Shown here piece after piece: positions 5,888-7,045 of a stretch of 7,045 nt of DNA. Every line of letters begins with the position of its first letter. The stretch's first letter is position 1. The DNA is taken from NCBI GenBank assembly GCA_002371025.1, contig DFFQ01000145.1, positions 1-7,045 of the forward strand. Direction: 5' to 3'. The notes under the pieces are model-generated. The model saw nothing but the letters and a program-made list of their open reading frames with translations. It made no database searches and had not been told where the DNA came from. The stretch is from Lachnospiraceae bacterium UBA3772. GTDB taxonomy: Bacteria; Bacillota; Clostridia; Lachnospirales; Lachnospiraceae. The position numbers and the translations under genes were made by a program.

Positions 5888-5975
5888 TTGTTTTAAGATA
5901 TTGCCGAGACTACTGAAAAGGCTATCGATACTAGATATGGGTGGATTTTTCAGTTGTTTCGGTGTCTTAGAATAA
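5888..5975 (+). promoter_or_regulatory. Long imperfect hairpin in the pnp leader RNA
   Basis: The arms 5888-5920 and 5946-5975 fold on each other. There are 11 outer pairs (5888-5898 with 5965-5975) and two more at 5899-5900/5963-5964, then a 3-nt bulge (5901-5903). Seven pairs follow (5904-5910 with 5956-5962), one T-T mismatch (5911/5955), then nine pairs (5912-5920 with 5946-5954). A few of these are G-T. The loop is 25 nt. The hairpin begins at the predicted transcript 5' end and stops 12 nt before the Shine-Dalgarno sequence. It has no T-tract, so it is not a terminator. In E. coli a double-stranded pnp leader is cut by RNase III and lets PNPase repress its own synthesis; a similar role here is an inference. 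Confidence 0.7.
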
Positions 5976-5999
5976 AATATTAATTTCAGGGAGATTAAA

Positions 6000-7045
6000 A
6001 TGTACAAAAAGTTTGAAATGGAGCTTGCAGGCAGAACTCTTCGCGTAGATGTTGGAAGAGTTGGTAAGCAGGCAAATGGTTGCGTACTCATTCATTATGG
6101 AGATACAGTTGTTCTTTCAACTGCTACAGCTTCTAAAGAGCCAAGAGAAGGTGTAGATTTCTTTCCACTTTCAGTAGAGTATAATGAAAAAATGTATGCC
6201 GTTGGTAAGATGCCAGGCGGTTTCAATAAGAGAGAAGGTAAGGCTTCAGAGAATGCTGTTCTTACATGCCGTGTAATCGACAGACCTATGAGACCTCTTT
6301 TCCCTAAGGATTATCGTAACGATGTTACATTAGAGAACCTTGTTATGTCAGTTGATCCAGATTGCAGACCAGAGCTTACAGCTATGCTCGGTACAGCAAT
6401 CGCTGTTTCAATTTCAGATATTCCATTCGATGGACCTTGTGCTACAACACAGATTGGTCTTATCGATGGAAAGTTCGTTGTTAACCCAACAGCTGATCAC
6501 TATAAGAATTCTGATCTTCAGCTTACTGTTGCATCAACAAGAGAAAAGGTTATCATGATCGAAGCTGGTGCTAACGAAGTTCCAGAAGATAAGATGCTTG
6601 AAGCTATCTTCCTTGCTCATAAGGTTAACCAGGAAGTTATCAAGTTTATCGATATGATCGTTGCTGATTGCGGTAAGGAAAAGCACAGCTACACAAGTTA
6701 TGCTGTTCCAGAAGATTTAATGGAAGCTATTAAAGCAGAAGTTCCATCAGATGTTATGGAGACTGCTGTATTTACAGATGATAAGCAGACAAGAGAGAAT
6801 AATATCTTTGAGATAAAGACTCGTCTTGCTGAGAAGTTTGCTGATAATGAAGAGTGGATGAACAGACTTGATGATGCACTGTATCAGTATCAGAAGAAGA
6901 CTGTTCGTAAGATGATCTTAAAGGATCATAAGAGACCTGATGGACGTGCTATCAACGAGATCAGACCACTTGCAGCTGAAACTGATATCATCCCACGTGT
7001 TCATGGTTCAGCTATGTTCACAAGAGGACAGACACAGATCTGTGA
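6000..7045 (+). CDS. pnp: Polyribonucleotide nucleotidyltransferase (PNPase), N-terminal half (3' partial)
   Basis: The first 348 codons of a protein that is usually about 700 residues; the frame is open to the window edge. PNPase degrades RNA 3' to 5' with phosphate, releasing nucleoside diphosphates, as a ring-shaped trimer in the cytoplasm. The first RNase PH-like domain shows GDTVVLSTAT (34-43), then PGGFNKREG (72-80, the RNA-contacting loop that is FFRR in E. coli) and RVIDRPMRPLFP (91-102). The all-helical linker domain covers about 150-300. The second, catalytic RNase PH domain begins with KRPDGRAINEIRPL (311-324) and HGSAMFTRGQTQ (335-346), where the window stops; the KH and S1 RNA-binding domains would follow. 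AGGGAG at 5988-5993, six bases from the ATG, fixes the start. Codons such as ATC and CTT and the higher GC differ visibly from the upstream ABC genes, as expected for a highly expressed housekeeping gene. Confidence 0.97.
   Translation, partial: MYKKFEMELAGRTLRVDVGRVGKQANGCVLIHYGDTVVLSTATASKEPREGVDFFPLSVEYNEKMYAVGKMPGGFNKREGKASENAVLTCRVIDRPMRPLFPKDYRNDVTLENLVMSVDPDCRPELTAMLGTAIAVSISDIPFDGPCATTQIGLIDGKFVVNPTADHYKNSDLQLTVASTREKVIMIEAGANEVPEDKMLEAIFLAHKVNQEVIKFIDMIVADCGKEKHSYTSYAVPEDLMEAIKAEVPSDVMETAVFTDDKQTRENNIFEIKTRLAEKFADNEEWMNRLDDALYQYQKKTVRKMILKDHKRPDGRAINEIRPLAAETDIIPRVHGSAMFTRGQTQIC

Noticed and set aside
5879..6091. 70-codon minus-strand open frame over the pnp start
   Set aside because: It runs antisense across the leader hairpin and the pnp start codon, without a ribosome binding site or family signature.
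6340..6558. 72-codon open frame on + strand inside pnp
   Set aside because: Leu/Gln/Ser-rich shadow of the pnp coding sequence in another frame.
1..7045. CRISPR arrays, tRNA genes, transposases or insertion-sequence ends
   Set aside because: No repeat-spacer pattern, cloverleaf sequence, transposase frame or terminal inverted repeats with target duplication could be seen by eye, so the mode of cassette acquisition stays open.

Overview
The window looks like chromosome from a low-GC, clostridial-type Firmicute, most likely a member of the Lachnospiraceae. The reasons are AT-rich codon use, strong GGAGG-type ribosome binding sites on every gene, compact intrinsic terminators, and the style of the S15, PNPase and AroE-AroK sequences. 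The assignment to family is an inference from familiarity, not from a search. All recognised genes lie on the + strand.

Layout: the 3' end of rpsO (ribosomal protein S15) at 1-105 is followed by two back-to-back intrinsic terminators. A new promoter (268-295) drives a bifunctional shikimate dehydrogenase-shikimate kinase fusion (341-1705), which ends in its own terminator (1719-1769). A third unit runs from a promoter at 1859-1886 to a terminator near 5844. It encodes a Sec-secreted small protein (1946-2329), a strong intercistronic hairpin, two different FtsX/MacB-type ABC permeases (2406-3587 and 3607-4641), their ATPase (4661-5359) and a small membrane-anchored protein of unknown family (5352-5792). 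The last unit is pnp (polynucleotide phosphorylase), cut by the window end. It has its own promoter and a long imperfect hairpin filling most of its leader.

The secreted protein plus ABC module is the accessory part of the window. Its organisation (signal-peptide precursor, then integral membrane FtsX-like proteins, then a MacB/LolD-type ATPase) resembles lactococcin 972-type bacteriocin loci, and the peptide C-terminus is weakly reminiscent of that family. It differs in having two separate permeases and an extra anchored protein. A bacteriocin-like peptide with dedicated immunity or export is the best hypothesis, but it is not proven by the sequence.

rpsO and pnp are neighbours in many bacteria. 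Here about 5.9 kb separates them, holding aroE-aroK and the peptide/ABC cassette. The cassette is visibly more AT-rich than rpsO and pnp, which fits insertion of accessory DNA between housekeeping genes. pnp nevertheless keeps a structured leader reminiscent of the one used for PNPase autoregulation in enterobacteria.
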